Below, piece by piece: positions 27,013 through 36,076 of a stretch of DNA of 53,968 nt. Under the pieces are notes generated by a model. The model searched no databases. It was given only the letters and a program-made list of their open reading frames with translations, and was not told the origin of the DNA. The DNA comes from an uncultured beta proteobacterium (GTDB lineage Bacteria > Pseudomonadota > Gammaproteobacteria > Burkholderiales > SG8-39): contig CAIYPG010000088.1 of assembly GCA_903928055.1 (NCBI GenBank), positions 1-53,968 on the forward strand, written 5' to 3'. The translations under genes were made by a program, and so were the position numbers. Position 1 is the first letter of the stretch. Each line of letters opens with the position of its first letter.

Positions 27013-28647
27013 ATGAAGCTGTGTTCACCGGAAGGCAGGGCCTTCCCGACGAAAACCCTGAAGGTGGCGGATCGGCCACGCTCGCTGGAGGGCCTGCGCA
27101 TTGGCCTGCTCGACAACACCAAGCCGCCGGTGGACAAGATCATGCAGCACCTGGAGCAACGGTTGCGTGAGCGCATTCCCGGCGCGCAGCCGTTCTACAT
27201 TTCCAAGAAAATCATGAACCAACCTGCGGGGCCGGAGGTCATGGAAATGCTGCGGCAGAAGGCAGATGTCGTCATCAACGGCCTTGCCGACTGAGGGTCC
27301 TGCACGTCGTGGAGTGTCCACGACAGCGTAGAGGCGGAGAAGCTGGGCCTGCCCACGGTCCTGCTCACAAGCACCGCTTTTGTCGGCTTGGCGCGCAACC
27401 AGGCGCGCGTTCTCGGCGTACCCGACATGGCAGTCACACTGCTGCAGCATCCGCTCGGCGGCACGGCACTGGATTCTGTACTGGCCAAGATCGACCTGGC
27501 GCTGGATGAAATCGTCGCCAGACTGACCACGCCTCTGGATGTCGCCGCTGCCAACAGCGCCGGAGACGCCACGCGCAGCGAGTGGATTGAGATGGATGTA
27601 TCCGACGAGTGGGGCTCGCTGCAGTCGGAATTCGTCGCCCGTGGCTGGAGCGATGGCTTGCTGATGGCGCCGCCCACCGCAGCGCGCGTGGCCGCCATGG
27701 TGGCGGGCTGCGGATTGCCGCCGGAGCAGGTCATCGGCGAACTTGCGCCCAGGCTGGGCGTGGCCACGGTGGAGCGCATCGCCACCAATGCCGTCATGGC
27801 CGGATGCCGACCGGAACACATGCCGGTACTGATCGCGGCTGTGCAGATCATGGCCGACCCGGCGTTCTTCCTGAAGAACATCCAGGCGACCACACATCCG
27901 GTCACGCCGCTGCTCATCGTCAGCGGCCCGTTGGCGAAGACCCTCAATGTCAACAGCGGCTCCGGTGCATTCGGTCCCGGACCATGGTCCAACGGCGCGC
28001 TCGGTCGCGCCATCCGCCTGCTGATGCTGAACATCGGCGGAGGCAGGCCGGGTGAGATCGACAAGGCCACGCTGGGTCACCCCGGCAAGTACACCTATTG
28101 CATCGCCGAGAACGAGGCTGCGTTGCCCGCGGGTTGGCCAACGTTGCGCGCCGAACGCGGCTTTGCGCCGGAGGTGAGCACGGTGACCATGTTCGGCGGG
28201 GAAGCACCGCACAACATCAATGACCATGAAAGCACCACCGCCGGGGGCATGCTGACCACCATCACCGGATCCATTGCGCAAATCGGCCAGAACAGCATCG
28301 AATGCGTGGCGGAAATGCTTCTCGTGCTCAGTCCCGAACACGCCGCCACCATTGCCGGTGACGGCTTCACCAAGGACGACGTGAGGCGGGCCATCTACGA
28401 CGACGCCCGGGTACCCATGCACCGCTTCGCGCAGAAGAACATCGAGCGGCGGCTGTGGCGGCTTCTACCTCAGCGTTATCGCGACCGTCCGCTGGACACC
28501 ATGGTGGTGATGGTGCAGCGGCCCGAGGACGTAATCGTCGTCGTCGCAGGCGGCGAAGGCAAGCACTCGATGTATCTGCCCGGATATGGCGCGACGCGCG
28601 CGCTGACGCGCCCTGTACTCAGGCCCGATGGCAGCCCGTGGAACTGA
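27013..28647 (+). CDS. UGSC-motif selenoprotein S3 (class A), in-frame TGA = selenocysteine
   Basis: 544 residues with Sec94 in NGLADUGSCTSWSVHDS, from joining the ORFs before and after TGA 27292-27294. An ATG at 27013 after CGGAG (seven bases) is chosen over the upstream GTG at 26998. Landmarks match S2: RSLEGLRIGLLDNTKPPVDK, GLPTVLLTSTAFVGL, WSDGLLMAPPTAARV, NAVMAGCRPEHMPVL, GGEAPHNINDHES and GKHSMYLPG. Length 544 is a little shorter than S2 and S4. No signal peptide. The gene follows the second amidohydrolase by 15 bp and precedes two tctC genes and a secreted metallo-hydrolase. Confidence 0.9.
27292..27324 (+). promoter_or_regulatory. Selenocysteine UGA and bacterial SECIS hairpin of S3
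   Basis: TGA 27292-27294, 11-nt spacer, GTCGTGGA (27306-27313), loop GTG, TCCACGAC (27317-27324). The perfect 8-bp stem is identical to that of S2 and S4; only the third base of the loop differs from S2. The codons ACG TCG TGG AGT GTC CAC GAC AGC are the same as in S4. Confidence 0.85.
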
Positions 28648-28730
28648 TCAAGTGTGGAGCAATAATCGGCATGCACGCGTTAATGGTTCGGTTTTGTGAT
28701 AGCTTTTGACGAGTAACGAAGGAGCATTTA

Positions 28731-29699
28731 ATGCAACATGTTCTATACAGAATGGCGGTAGTACTGGCGGGACTCGCGTTTGCCTGCGCTTCCTGGGGAC
28801 AATCGGCGCAGTCGTTTCCCTCCAGGCCCATCACCTTCATCCATGGCTTTCCTCCAGGTACCATACTCGACGCGGTGTCCCGCATCGTCAGTGTGGAAAT
28901 GGCCAAGTCGCTGGGCCAGCCCATCGTTCTTGACTTCAAGCCGGGCGGCAACGGCATCGTCGGAGGCAGGTACGTCATGAACTCCAGACCCGACGGCTAC
29001 ACGTTGTACTACGGCAATGCCACCAGCTTCCATCCGCTATTCATTGCGGAAAATGCCATTTATGCCGGCAAGGACTTTGCGCCGGTGTCCACAGTTGTGT
29101 CGGTTCCATATTTCTTCTTCAGCACGGCGAAGATTCAGCCCAAGACCTTCAAGGAGCTGGTTGCCTACTCCCACAACGGCCCCGACGCCGTCAAGTTCGG
29201 CGCCACCTCGCAGACCATAGACCTGATCATGCAGATGCTGAAGGACCGCAACGGCCTGGAATCACGCGGCATTCCCTACAAGTCGAGCGGACAGATGGTC
29301 ACAGCCGTACTCGTTGATGAAGTCGAAACAACGATAGGTGCGATTCAACCCTTCCTGGCGCATGTGAAATCGGGCGCGATACGACCCCTGTTCGTCGCGA
29401 CGGCGAAACGCTCCCCTCTGATGCCGGACGTACCTACGGCGGCCGAAGCAGGGGTGCCAAATTTCGAGGTGGTCTACAACTACGGCTTGTGGGCACCGTC
29501 GGCGACGCCCAAGGACATCGTGCAGAAGCTTGCCACCACCACCGCGGTCGCGGTCAAGGCACCGGTGGTGGTGGAGCAGATCCATTCCATCGGCGGCGAT
29601 CCGGTCGGATCGACGCCGGAAGAGGCGTTGCATGCCTTCGAAGCAGACACCAAGTTCTGGACCGAGGCGGCGCGTCTGTCGAACTTCAAGCCGCAGTGA
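28731..29699 (+). CDS. TctC/Bug-type substrate-binding protein (TctC4, divergent)
   Basis: 322-residue periplasmic binding protein with signal peptide ending CASWGQ. Compared with its neighbours the ligand loop is altered: HGFPPGTILDAVSRIV in place of PFPPGAGADTT, and PGGNGIVGGRYVMNSRPDGYTLYYGNAT. Late motifs (PTAAEAGVPNFEVVYNYG, WAPSATPKDIV) are recognisable. It is the most divergent of the twelve copies and may bind a different ligand. GAAGGAG six bases before the ATG supports the start. Confidence 0.88.
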   Translation: MQHVLYRMAVVLAGLAFACASWGQSAQSFPSRPITFIHGFPPGTILDAVSRIVSVEMAKSLGQPIVLDFKPGGNGIVGGRYVMNSRPDGYTLYYGNATSFHPLFIAENAIYAGKDFAPVSTVVSVPYFFFSTAKIQPKTFKELVAYSHNGPDAVKFGATSQTIDLIMQMLKDRNGLESRGIPYKSSGQMVTAVLVDEVETTIGAIQPFLAHVKSGAIRPLFVATAKRSPLMPDVPTAAEAGVPNFEVVYNYGLWAPSATPKDIVQKLATTTAVAVKAPVVVEQIHSIGGDPVGSTPEEALHAFEADTKFWTEAARLSNFKPQ

Positions 29700-29766
29700 A
29701 GCCGCGACCGCGGAAATATGATTCGAACCCGGCGGCCATGCGGCCGTTGTTTTACAGGAGGCAGCA

Positions 29767-30738
29767 ATGAAATTCCTATCCCTAGCCAAATGGATCTCGG
29801 TGTCGATGCTCGTCTGCGGCATGCATGCGGCCGCGCTGGCCCAATATCCGAACAAGATTGTCAAGATTATCGTGCCCTTCCCGCCGGGAGCGGGCGCCGA
29901 CACGACGTTGCGCCTGTTCACGCCCAAGTTCAGCGAGCAGACCGGCCAGCAATTCATCGTTGATAACCGCGCCGGCGCGGCGGGCAACATCGGTGCCGAA
30001 GCGGCAGCCCGTGCTCCTGCCGACGGCTACAACCTGCTGCTGATGCCAGCCTCGCTGCCGAGCAGCATTTCGCTGTACAAAGACCTGCGCTACGACCTGG
30101 CACGTGACTTTGCACCCATCGCCATGCTGGCCACGGCGCCTTTCGTCATGGCCGTCAATCCGTCGGTGCCGGCGAAAACGGTGAAGGAATTCATCGCCTA
30201 CGCCAAGGCCAATCCCGGCAAGGTCAACTTCGCCTCCACCGGCACCGGTGGCATCAACCACCTGGCGGGTGAACTGTTCAAGAGCATGGCGGCCGTGGAC
30301 ATCGTCCATATCGCCTACAAGGGCACCAACACCGCAGTGCCCGACCTGGTCGCCGGCAACGTGCAGCTGATGTTCACCTCGACTGTGTCATCGCTGCCGC
30401 TGGTTAAGGCCGGAAAATTGCGCGCGCTGGCCATCAGCAGCGACAAGCGCAGCCAGGCTGCGCCCGAGTTGCCCACCGTGTCGGAATCCGGCCTGCCTGG
30501 CTACGAGTCGGCCACCTGGTTCGCGCTGTTCACCCCGACCGGAACGCCACATGACATCATCGTGCAACTGAACAGCTTGGTGAACAAGACGGCGCAGGTA
30601 CCGGAAATACGCGATGCGCTGCTGAGGCAGGGCGCCGAGCCCGAGGCCATGACGCCGGAGCAGGTCAGCACCTACGTGAAGAACGAGATTGTGAAGTGGG
30701 CCAAGGTGGTGGCGACAGCCGGCGTCAAGATGGAGTGA
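29767..30738 (+). CDS. TctC/Bug-type substrate-binding protein (TctC5)
   Basis: 323-residue binding protein, near twin of TctC3: KIIVPFPPGAGADTTLRLFTP, RAGAAGNIGAEAAARAPADG, GKVNFASTGTGGINHLAGELF and AYKGTNTAVPDL. Signal peptide ends AALAQ. A strong CAGGAGGCAGC ribosome-binding site precedes the ATG. It stands between TctC4 and the secreted metallo-hydrolase. The close similarity to TctC3 fits a recent local duplication. Confidence 0.93.
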   Translation: MKFLSLAKWISVSMLVCGMHAAALAQYPNKIVKIIVPFPPGAGADTTLRLFTPKFSEQTGQQFIVDNRAGAAGNIGAEAAARAPADGYNLLLMPASLPSSISLYKDLRYDLARDFAPIAMLATAPFVMAVNPSVPAKTVKEFIAYAKANPGKVNFASTGTGGINHLAGELFKSMAAVDIVHIAYKGTNTAVPDLVAGNVQLMFTSTVSSLPLVKAGKLRALAISSDKRSQAAPELPTVSESGLPGYESATWFALFTPTGTPHDIIVQLNSLVNKTAQVPEIRDALLRQGAEPEAMTPEQVSTYVKNEIVKWAKVVATAGVKME

Positions 30739-30757
30739 TAAAAAAAGGAGACGTTCC

Positions 30758-31663
30758 ATGAATCGGATCAGACACGCAGCACTGGCGATTGCCATCACCC
30801 TGCTTTCGGGCATCGTCAGTGCCCAGCAGGATTTCTCCAAGGTGGAAATCAGGACCACCGACCTCGGTCACGGCACCTACATGATGGAAGGCCAGGGCGG
30901 CAACATGACGCTTGCAGTCGCCCGCGATGGCGCGATCCTGGTCGATGGCGAATTTGCGCCGCTCCACGACAAGATCAGGGCCGCCATCACCGCGGTGACC
31001 GACAAGCCCGTGCGCTATCTCGTGAACACGCATTTCCATGGCGACCATACCGGTGGAAACGCAGGGTTCGCACAGGAAGGTACCCTGATTGTCGCCAACA
31101 TCAATGTGGGCAAGCGCCTGGCAGCGGGAACGGAAAATGGGCTTACCGGACAGCGCACCCCTCCTGCCCCCAAGGACGCTCTGCCGTCGAAGACTTACAC
31201 CAACACGACCACGCTCAGGCTAAAAGGCCGCACGGCGAAGCTGGCACACCCCACCGGCGCGCACACCGATGGTGATACCTATGTATATTTTTCCGACGCA
31301 AATGTCCTTGCCACGGGCGACATAGTCACCCTGGGTCGTTATCCAAACATCGATTTCGCCAACGGCGGTAACATCAAGGGCATGATCGCCGGCGTCGACA
31401 CCTATCTCAAGCTCGCGAACAAGGACACCAAAATCGTTCCGGGACACGGCCCGCTGACGAATAAGGCTGGCCTTCAGGAATATCGTGAAGTATTGGTGAC
31501 TGCACGCGACCGCGTGGCGAAACTGATTGCTGAAGGCAAGAGCGTTGACGAGGCGGTTGCCGAAAAACCGCTGGCGGACATGACGGCAAAGGTCGGCTCG
31601 AACGAAACAGCGGACGGGAATTTTGTACGCGTCGTGTACTACTCGCTCAAGCCAAAAACGTAG
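30758..31663 (+). CDS. Secreted metallo-beta-lactamase-fold hydrolase
   Basis: 301-residue exported protein; signal peptide MNRIRHAALAIAITLLSGIVSAQQ. The metal site is complete: VNTHFHGDHTGGN, a His in HPTGAHTDGDTYVY, Asp in ATGDIVTLGR and PGHGPLTN. It belongs to the MBL superfamily in which B3-like lactamases, lactonases and esterases occur; the substrate is not readable. It ends the S2-S3 plus-strand unit (20 bp after TctC5) and has a strong AAAGGAGACG site. A periplasmic hydrolase beside periplasmic binding proteins could act on an imported ester or lactone. Confidence 0.88.
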   Translation: MNRIRHAALAIAITLLSGIVSAQQDFSKVEIRTTDLGHGTYMMEGQGGNMTLAVARDGAILVDGEFAPLHDKIRAAITAVTDKPVRYLVNTHFHGDHTGGNAGFAQEGTLIVANINVGKRLAAGTENGLTGQRTPPAPKDALPSKTYTNTTTLRLKGRTAKLAHPTGAHTDGDTYVYFSDANVLATGDIVTLGRYPNIDFANGGNIKGMIAGVDTYLKLANKDTKIVPGHGPLTNKAGLQEYREVLVTARDRVAKLIAEGKSVDEAVAEKPLADMTAKVGSNETADGNFVRVVYYSLKPKT

Positions 31664-31712
31664 CCGTGCACCGCATCCCCGTTCAACATTCCATGCCCGG
31701 CATCTAAGAAAG

Positions 31713-31765
31713 TGGTGCCGGGTAAAGGAATCGAACCCTCGACCAACTGATTACAAATTAGTTGC
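31713..31765 (-). repeat. tRNA-Thr(TGT) 3' fragment, probable integration attachment site
   Basis: The minus strand carries the 3' part of a tRNA-Thr: anticodon loop with TGT, T-arm GGTTCGATTCC, an acceptor strand ACCCGGC and CCA. The 5' half (acceptor GCCGGGT and D-arm) is absent, and the anticodon stem has an A-C mismatch, so it cannot be a working tRNA. A tyrosine integrase starts 132 bp away. The 3' end points left, so the displaced fragment is expected at the left end of an element extending to the right, with the intact tRNA gene at its far end. Confidence 0.75.
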
Positions 31766-31896
31766 ACCATAAATAGAAGACGTGGCACCCATTACCATAT
31801 TACCTATGCAGAATAGCGTAACAGAGTTATTCGGAGTTGCTACGATCTGGGGTATTTGGGTACCATATGGGTACCATTTTGCCTGAGGGGCCCCAG

Positions 31897-33105
31897 ATGA
31901 AGAGCATGAAGGCACTGACCGACCGCAGCGTAGCAGCAGCAACGTCAGACCAACCGGACGGCAAAGTACCCGGACTTGCCCTTCGCGTCGGCGCAAGCAG
32001 TAAATCATGGTCTTTGGCCTATCGGGTGCGAGGCAGCAGAACTAAGCGTCGTATAAAGCTGGGGAGCTATCCGGCAATATCGCTCGCCAGAGCGCGGCAA
32101 GCCGCACTGGAAGCGCTCGCAGCAGCACAGGAAGGGGGTGACCCCCGCTACGCCCGGAAACAGCACGATGAGGCGCGGGAGCAGACGTTAAGCGGGTGCG
32201 TGTCAAAGTACATCGACAATTACGCTATGGCGCGCCACAAACGCTGGCAGGCCACCCGCAACCAGTTCGACGCATATGTTGTTCCACACTGGGGCAAGAT
32301 CCCGGTGGGGAGCATTGATTCCAAGCACGTCATCGAACTGCTGGACAAACTAGCAGACCGTCCCGCCACCCGCCGAGCCGTGTATCTTGCATTGAGCGCC
32401 TTCTTTGAATGGTGCCTTGGAAAGCACCTCGTGAAAGTCAATCCAGTACGCGCCATAGCAAAAACCGAGCGCCCACGGCCGGTGGAGTCGCGTGACCGGG
32501 TTCTGACCAACGTCGAAATCAAGGCACTGTGGAAGGGATGTGAAACGCTGGATGACCGCTACGCTAACTTTGGCATAGGCGTGAAGCTGCTGCTCCTTAC
32601 AGGCCAGCGCAGGGATCAGGTGTTCGGGTTGAGGTGGGCAGAGATTGACCTAGAGCGAGCAGAATGGGTGACTCCAAGTGGGCGCATGAAATCGGGGCGC
32701 GAACACCTTGCGCCTCTATCCCCTTTGGCAGTTGATCTATTGGCGGGGCTGGAACGTCATGGGGAATTCATCTTCTCAACCGATGGCACTGTCCCCTTCT
32801 CCGGGTTCAGCAAGGCGAAGTCGACCTTGGACAAGGAGTGCAAAGTAAATGCATGGCGACTGCACGACCTGCGGCGTACTGCGGCGGTTTTGCTGCAGCG
32901 GGGCGGAGCAGCACCTTTTCTCGTTGAGGCTATACAGGGTCGCATCAGCGGTACGTTCGGTGGTGCCGCCGGAGTTTACCAACGATACGGCTACGCCGAC
33001 GAGAAGAGAGTAGCCCTGAGCAAGCTGGCCGACGAAGTGAACCGTTTGGTGCATGGCACGAAAGCCAAGGTCGTTAATTTCCGCACCCGCTCGGGAAAGG
33101 GTTAG
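31897..33105 (+). CDS. int: P4-type tyrosine integrase
   Basis: 402-residue tyrosine recombinase of genomic islands and phage-like elements. The N-terminus has the arm-binding DUF4102 type (LTDRSVAAATSDQPDGK, LGSYPAISLARARQAALEAL). The catalytic domain shows Arg in LTGQRRDQVFGLRW, HDLRRTAAVLL (H-x-x-R) and a Tyr in GVYQRYGYADE. The frame opens at 31837; ATG 31897 after GAGG is chosen. It lies next to the tRNA-Thr fragment that is its likely target, and appears intact. Genes to the right are lower in GC than those to the left. Confidence 0.93.
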   Translation: MKSMKALTDRSVAAATSDQPDGKVPGLALRVGASSKSWSLAYRVRGSRTKRRIKLGSYPAISLARARQAALEALAAAQEGGDPRYARKQHDEAREQTLSGCVSKYIDNYAMARHKRWQATRNQFDAYVVPHWGKIPVGSIDSKHVIELLDKLADRPATRRAVYLALSAFFEWCLGKHLVKVNPVRAIAKTERPRPVESRDRVLTNVEIKALWKGCETLDDRYANFGIGVKLLLLTGQRRDQVFGLRWAEIDLERAEWVTPSGRMKSGREHLAPLSPLAVDLLAGLERHGEFIFSTDGTVPFSGFSKAKSTLDKECKVNAWRLHDLRRTAAVLLQRGGAAPFLVEAIQGRISGTFGGAAGVYQRYGYADEKRVALSKLADEVNRLVHGTKAKVVNFRTRSGKG

Positions 33106-33109
33106 GAGC

Positions 33110-33397
33110 ATGAAACGAGAAAACCATGGCGGGAAACGGAAGGGGGCAGGAAGACCCCGCAGGTACGAATTTGGCGAATGCTTGGCTATTGCCAACGCTG
33201 TCACACTTATTCAAAGGGGACACGGGGTATCGCGGTCGAAGGCGTTGAGTATGCTTGAAGAGCAAAAAGTTATAACACACGGCCACGCCACAGCCTCCCG
33301 ACGGTACTTAACCCCAAAGTCAAACTGCGCCGGGCATATAAACTCCGCACATGCTTTCAAAACTCCTGGTTTTCTTCCGTCGAAAGTCCGTGACTGA
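33110..33397 (+). CDS. Small hypothetical protein of the integrase element
   Basis: 95 residues from ATG 33110, starting 4 bp after the integrase stop. The sequence is basic at the N-terminus (MKRENHGGKRKGAGRPRRY, with a G-K-R-K-G-A-G-R-P run found in many small DNA-associated proteins of mobile elements) then has a helical segment (LAIANAVTLIQRGHGVSRSKALSMLEEQK). No function recognised. The spacing indicates cotranscription with the integrase. The last fifteen codons overlap another small ORF. Confidence 0.55.
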   Translation: MKRENHGGKRKGAGRPRRYEFGECLAIANAVTLIQRGHGVSRSKALSMLEEQKVITHGHATASRRYLTPKSNCAGHINSAHAFKTPGFLPSKVRD

Positions 33398-33515
33398 CGA
33401 ACCCATTTCCCAGTTCATGGAGATGCGAGAAGCCCTCAAGCCTGATCGGGAGCGACCACCGCCTCCTGTACCGTTGACGCCACCGCCGACGATCAGGAAA
33501 CGTAGTGGCTATTAG
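33351..33515 (+). CDS. Small ORF, 54 residues, uncertain
   Basis: ATG 33351 opens 54 codons with a proline-rich middle (ERPPPPVPLTPPP). It overlaps the end of the preceding small gene in another frame, so one of the two may be spurious. No clear ribosome-binding site. It precedes another short ORF by 10 bp in the same direction, which is the style of mobile-element cargo. Confidence 0.35.
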   Translation: MLSKLLVFFRRKSVTDEPISQFMEMREALKPDRERPPPPVPLTPPPTIRKRSGY

Positions 33516-33525
33516 GTGACGCCAA

Positions 33526-33687
33526 ATGCTTACTGAGGATGATCTTCTTGAATTTGAAAAGCTGCTGGAAAGCGGGCCTGACGATGCCTTCCAGGAACGC
33601 CAAGCCATTGAGCGCCCGATTGAGGAAGTGAGGAAGCTGCGCCTGCTGCTGCTTAGCCAAAGCACGTTGGAGAAGAAGTCGAATTGA
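33526..33687 (+). CDS. Small ORF, 53 residues, uncertain
   Basis: ATG 33526 with AGGTG seven bases upstream opens 53 codons, MLTEDDLLEFEKLLESG and later an amphipathic helix with a leucine run (KLRLLLLSQS). Acidic first half, basic end. No family recognised. It has the size of small accessory proteins seen downstream of integrases. Confidence 0.4.
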   Translation: MLTEDDLLEFEKLLESGPDDAFQERQAIERPIEEVRKLRLLLLSQSTLEKKSN

Positions 33688-33909
33688 CCAAAGCTGCTCA
33701 GGGGAATGAGCGGGTGAACTTGGAAGTGCGTGCTTTTGGTATAAGATTTCTGAGGGGCAGTAATGCCCCGTGGCCGTCTGCGCAGATTGACTGTCTACAA
33801 GTTGTCTACAAAGAAAGAGGGACCTAAAGGCAGATGCCGATAAGTCCTTGATTTGTTGGTGGTGGTTGCAGTCTAGCGAGAACCTCTCTCCACGTAAATT
33901 CCCTGCTAA

Positions 33910-34080
33910 CAGGGAAAAATACAGGGAATTTCACGCTTTATAACCTCGAATAATATGTCCCACTTCTCGGAAACCCTTATCTGGAGCGCGCTTTCAAGCA
34001 CCACACCACTTTCTAACTGAATTTGGAGCAGGGAATTAAAAAAACATATCAGGGAATTTTCAGAGGCATAACAGGAATTT
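33910..34080. repeat. CAGGGAATTT-like short repeats in a non-coding stretch
   Basis: Between the small ORFs and S4 (33688-34151) no convincing gene is seen. The stretch holds five near-identical words, CAGGGAA at 33910, CAGGGAATTT at 33922, CAGGGAATT at 34029, CAGGGAATTT at 34050 and CAGGAATTT at 34072, and two close copies of GTCTACAA at 33793-33810. Spacing is irregular. It could be a mobile-element end or a binding-site cluster; I cannot decide. A similar ACAGGGAAATT lies just after the integrase fragment near 46530. Confidence 0.45.
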
Positions 34081-34151
34081 AACGGGAAGCCTAGGAATGT
34101 TCACAATTCAGCGGGCCTTGCTCCCCACGATCTTAATCGGAAGACACGCAC

Positions 34152-35816
34152 CTATTTTCGACCCGCAATAATTGCGTCAAAGTCGGCGGGTACCCAAGGG
34201 GAACCATCAGCCTTGACAATAGGACGTGTAATTGCACGCGAAGAACCCGTAGTCGGGAGGTACATCGAATGCTTTCCTTCACCCCCTGCAACCACAACAA
34301 TTACGTCCTCAGGCTTCTGCAGGATTCCTACCTTTGTGTCCAAAGAACAATTTAGATAGCGCTGCGCATGAAACCGCCATAAGCGTCGTTCAATGTTCTC
34401 TTTTGAGAAACGAGACATTGGAACATAGGCTTGCTCATAAATCGCCTGTTTTACATCATCCTTAGAGTACCCTTCAGCAGCTATCGTAGCCGCGTGTTCA
34501 GGCGAAAGCACTAAAAGCATTTCACAGGTGTAGTACATACTATTCTGGCCGATTTGCGACATGGCGCCAGAAATCATCGCGAGAAGTCCTTCCGCCGACG
34601 TGCTCTCATGATCATTTATATTGTGAGGGGCTTCTCCGGCATACATTGTCACTGTGCTCATCTCGGAGGCGAAGCCACGCTCAACATGCAATGGAGACCA
34701 GGGATTTGCCGCTTCGTTTTCCGCAATGCAGAAGCTAAACTTGCCGGGATGCCCCATGGTCGCCTTGTCAACCTCTCCCGGGATGGCACCACCGATATTC
34801 AGCAGAATCAATCGCAATGCACGACCCAATACGCCGTTGGCCCACGGCCCTGGCCCAAACAGGCCACTGCCACTGTGAATATTAAGTGCTTTGGTCAGTG
34901 GTCCATTGACAATCAGCAGCGGTGCAACGCAATGCGTCGTTGCCTGAATGTTACGGAGACTAAATATGGGGTCAACCATTGCGCCAACGGCAGCTATCAA
35001 TATCGGCATGTGTTCCGGCTGACACCCAGCCATTACCGCGTTAGCTGCAATACGCTCAACAGTAGCCACACCTTGCCTAGGGAGTACTACCCCAATGCTT
35101 TTGTCCGCCTTATAGCCCGATGCGCGAACCATTTCCGCCACCCGTGATTCGGTTGGCGGCGCCGCCAGCATGCCATCACTCCAGCCTCGACTTATAAATT
35201 CCCTCTGCAGCTCGCCCCATTCATCTGATACATCGATGTCCACCCATTCACTTTGCGAAACTTCATCTGCATTCTCCTTCGTGTTAGGGGAGGCAGTAAG
35301 TTTCTCAACTATTTCATCGAATACGGCATCAAGTTTGGCGAGCGCTGAATTAAGCGGTACTCCAGCCAGGGGATGGGGCAGTACCACCATCGGCATTTGA
35401 GGCATGCCCTGAGCGCGCGCCAAGCTCTTCGCCAAACCGACGAAAGAGGTGCTAACCAACAATACTGTTGGCAAACCCCGCCTTTCGGCTTCGAGGCTGT
35501 CGTGGACACTCCACGACGTACATCCGCCTCAATCTCCTAGGGCATTGATAACTACGTCTGCATTTTCGCAAAGAGCTTGTATAACTTCAGACTCCGCCGG
35601 ACGGAGCATCACATTCTTGGATATGTAGTAAGGCTTCACCCCGGGAATACGCTCCTTCAACCTCTGCACAAGGTGTGCCATCATTTTGTCGACCGGGGCC
35701 TTCGTATTGTCCAATAGACCGATACGCATACCCTCCAGGGACATGGGGCGGGCAACGGCTTTGAAATCGGATTTCAATGGGCTACCAATGGGGGAGCAAA
35801 GTTTCATATGGACCAT
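34152..35816 (-). CDS. UGSC-like selenoprotein S4 (class A), motif U-G-G-C, in-frame TGA
   Basis: ORFs 35816-35529 and 35474-34152 share a frame, joined by TGA 35531-35529; 554 residues, Sec96 in NALGDUGGCTSWSVHDS. The serine of UGSC is replaced by glycine. Class A landmarks: MSLEGMRIGLLDNTKAPVDK, GLPTVLLVSTSFVGL, WSDGMLAAPPTESRV, NAVMAGCQPEHMPIL and APHNINDHES. Start ATG 35816; another ATG three codons in is possible. The coding GC is clearly lower than S3 (one 60-base line sampled near 34321 is 45% against 65% for one line near 27901), a sign of separate origin. It stands alone, divergent from TctC6, and is the first gene right of the integrase. Confidence 0.87.
35499..35531 (-). promoter_or_regulatory. 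Selenocysteine UGA and bacterial SECIS hairpin of S4
   Basis: TGA 35531-35529, 11-nt spacer, GTCGTGGA (35517-35510), loop GTG, TCCACGAC (35506-35499). The hairpin is identical to that of S3 although the flanking coding sequence is markedly richer in A and T. Such codon-level constancy points to RNA-level selection. Confidence 0.85.
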
Positions 35817-36076
35817 TCATGAGTTCTATAATTGAATATGAATAAAAATTGAAACCGCCTCGTGGTTGAGGGCATCAATTGCCAATGCCATACGATAATG
35901 CACTTTCTGCCAGGCCTGTTCCTTTGTCAAGGACGGGAACGGCATCACGCACTCAGCCATAGGTGATTTTGTAGTGTCCCGCGCGTCGCTTGCGTCACTC
36001 TTGATCAGCAGCAATGCTTGCGCCTGCCATGACGAAGCATGGTTCTCGCAATTGAACCCACAAAGGAAATAAAATC

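Noticed and set aside
31713..31790. A functional tRNA-Thr gene
   Set aside because: Only the 3' part is present; the 5' acceptor strand and D-arm are missing and the anticodon stem has a mismatch.
35826..36014. 62-codon minus-strand ORF just upstream of S4
   Set aside because: It starts with TTG, lacks a ribosome-binding site and family features, and lies in the divergent control region. It may be a remnant but cannot be supported.
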